A stretch of DNA of 64,000 bases from Diadema setosum (lineage: Eukaryota > Echinodermata > Echinoidea > Diadematoida > Diadematidae). Positions within the stretch are counted from its first letter, which is position 1; every line of letters starts with the position of its first letter. The translations under genes were made by a program, and so were the position numbers. Positions 61,936 through 64,000 of this stretch are shown in pieces. The notes beneath the pieces are model-generated. The model made no database searches and had not been told where the DNA came from. It was given only the letters and a program-made list of their open reading frames with translations. The stretch is taken from positions 2,093,255-2,157,254 of the forward strand of contig CM067069.1 of the NCBI GenBank assembly GCA_033980235.1, read 5' to 3'.

Positions 61936-64000
61936 TTCGAGAAATTTTGACGTTTCTTGATATCTCTTAGGAAATTATTCAACATCTGGATCTTAAAGTA
62001 TTCATGCTGGGGCAAGTTTTGTGAAGAGATTATGCAACTTCGAGCCGCAGTGACTGCAGTTACTGTGACAACAGCCAGGTGTAATTAGTTCTGAAGTGGG
62101 GGGGGGGGGGGGTTGTTTCACAAAGAATCTAAGTTTCAATCCTAAAAGTTACGATCAACTTGAAATAATGGTATATTGTGTGCGTCTTCAAAAATGTTCT
62201 AACTTTCATCTAAAAAGGAAAATTTTGAGACTTGAACATGCAGCCATTGATACACAAAACAAAATTAGGGACAAAAGAATTTTTCTCTTAATTTGGATGT
62301 CAATCTGAAAAGGATTCTGAAAAAAAAAAAGAAACAGAACAGGGAAATCAATGACGTACCATAATTCGAGTTGATTCTAACTTTTACATGCTTTGTGAAA
62401 TACCCCCTGTCATGCAACTACTTACCTCTCACTTACTTTGCACACACAGAAACACGAGAATCTATTCTCAAGTAAATCTTCTAAGAGAAAATCAAGTTAT
62501 TAATGAACGTCTTTGTCCTTGTTTTACAATATGAAAGGGCTCTTGTAGATTAATTCTCTTTATCCGTGGATTGTCTTGTGATAAGGATGCTTTACCTGAA
62601 TCTAACACGTTTATTTGTTGTTAATGCATCACATTCTGAATTCAATATTTTGTCGAAGTGGATGACCATAGATTCCTAGTCATTCCAAACTGTAATCTCC
62701 TTCGCGAAGCAGCTGCAACAGATAAGCAGAGATTCTGCTTCCTCCTTAAGATAACAAAACTGGTACTTCATTATTATTCAACCTTTGCAGCTTTCAAAGA
62801 ACGACAAGAATATAAAAAGGAAAAAACAACACACGAAGTTTTGTATGTACATTGTACTGTTATATCAAGGTCCTAGGGCGAAAACTAGTACACTTTGTAC
62901 ATCGAAGATGATCCTTCAACTTTTCTCAAGGTGACGCTATGTGATGAAAACACAGTACACAACAGGGCTGTTTTAAGCTTAGCTGATTGAGAGAATGAGA
63001 AACAACATCATCCGCTATTTGTTCCACGATCATTCGTCAAACGAAAAACGTGATGAGCCAAAATGAAAAATGAAAAGCGCTCATCGCTCTTCCATTTTGT
63101 TTAATGCTTACTAAGTCTTCCAGGCGACTACTGTAACTTATATTTCAAATTATTCTAACGTGAACTTAGTTTTATGCAATTTTGAACGTGCAAGTTTATA
63201 ACTTCAGTGTATTTCTTTGTAAGCTCTCCCAAACAACGTGATGAGGATTATTCGAATCTTTTCTGCTAATTAGTCATTTCACATTGTTCTAAAACACAAA
63301 ACAACCGATTTTCATAAATAGTACATAGGATTTACATGAAAAACTTTCGAAATCAGTACCATTTGACATCGACAATTTTTGCCTTAAGAAGTTACAATTA
63401 TGAGGACAAGGTGTAATTTGCTTTGACATAAGCTAATGCTCGCCTAACTGATGCCAAGTTCGACTGTTGAAGTCTAAGAACTTTTTGAACATCATTAAAA
63501 ATAACATTGAAAATTATGTTCTGTTTAATCAATTGTTAACCCCTTAAAAGTGAATGCTGCACGTTTTATCGAACAAAGACAACGCGTAGTAATGAAATCA
63601 AACAGTGTACAATACAAAGTATAGATTTTCATTTGAGATACCATCTCTTCAGACACTTTACGTAAAATTTGGAATAGGTTTCCACAGTGTGAGGCGTTGT
63701 GATTAAAAAATAAATGTTTCACCTTACTCAAGTCGCAGGTAGAAGGTTGGAAGAAGTGGTAAGCGTTTCCACAATATTTGGCAGATTATGTACTGTCTTA
63801 TATTCATGACGTCAATAATGTCATGTCTATAAATATGTACAAATAATTTACTCTGAGATAAGAAGGATGCCTACCTTCTGCCAGGAGAACGATAAGATAT
63901 TATCATTGGTTCATCCTTCGTTTGAAATGTACAGGATCAGTTCTCACATTGATGACGCGGGCACAAACATTAACGAAAACTTGGCGATCAATCGCAAGTC
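61936..64000. other. stretch without a recognised gene
   Basis: Nothing beyond a G-run (62098-62112) and random short frames was seen. Part of a gene continuing past the window cannot be excluded. Confidence 0.45.

Overview
This window is animal nuclear DNA. It is AT-rich, has long introns with GT-AG splice sites, and is dense with short DNA transposons and microsatellites. The three genes and the repeat style (TTAA-flanked miniature elements, TACTGTAAAAGTGGA elements, a CCTCCGCC/AGGTCA-rich element) suggest a marine invertebrate deuterostome, most likely an echinoderm. That placement is inference and was not tested by a search.

Three complete protein genes could be assembled exon by exon, with phase checked at every junction. 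(1) 556-9024, minus: a 6-exon, 420-residue PLP-dependent class V aminotransferase of the isopenicillin-N-epimerase-like group. (2) 16009-38864, minus: a 21-exon, 818-residue guanylate-binding-protein (GBP/dynamin superfamily) GTPase. It has an N-terminal signal peptide and changed residues at two canonical G-domain positions. (3) 42132-56905, plus: NDOR1, 14 exons, 600 residues, the NADPH diflavin reductase of cytosolic Fe-S cluster assembly. Genes 2 and 3 are divergent, separated by 3.3 kb. Genes 1 and 2 are in tandem on the minus strand, separated by 7 kb of repeat-rich DNA. The three genes show no obvious shared pathway.

Layout: 1-555 is downstream flank of gene 1; 556-9024 gene 1 with several MITEs in its introns; 9025-16008 intergenic, filled with terminal-inverted-repeat elements, including a nested pair; 16009-38864 the GBP gene; 38865-42131 shared upstream region with foldback and telomere-like repeats; 42132-56905 NDOR1; 56906-64000 downstream region with a CCTCCGCC element, a hAT-type MITE and a short tandem duplication, but no recognisable gene.

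The most unusual structure is at 23471-27000 in GBP intron 12. A 268-bp unit is repeated about 13 times as two head-to-head tandem blocks, forming a giant palindrome. Every unit carries a tRNA-like module with intact RNA polymerase III box A and box B, followed by a T-run terminator sitting inside a perfect hairpin. The whole array is bounded by a perfect 13-bp direct repeat, as if it had inserted as one piece.
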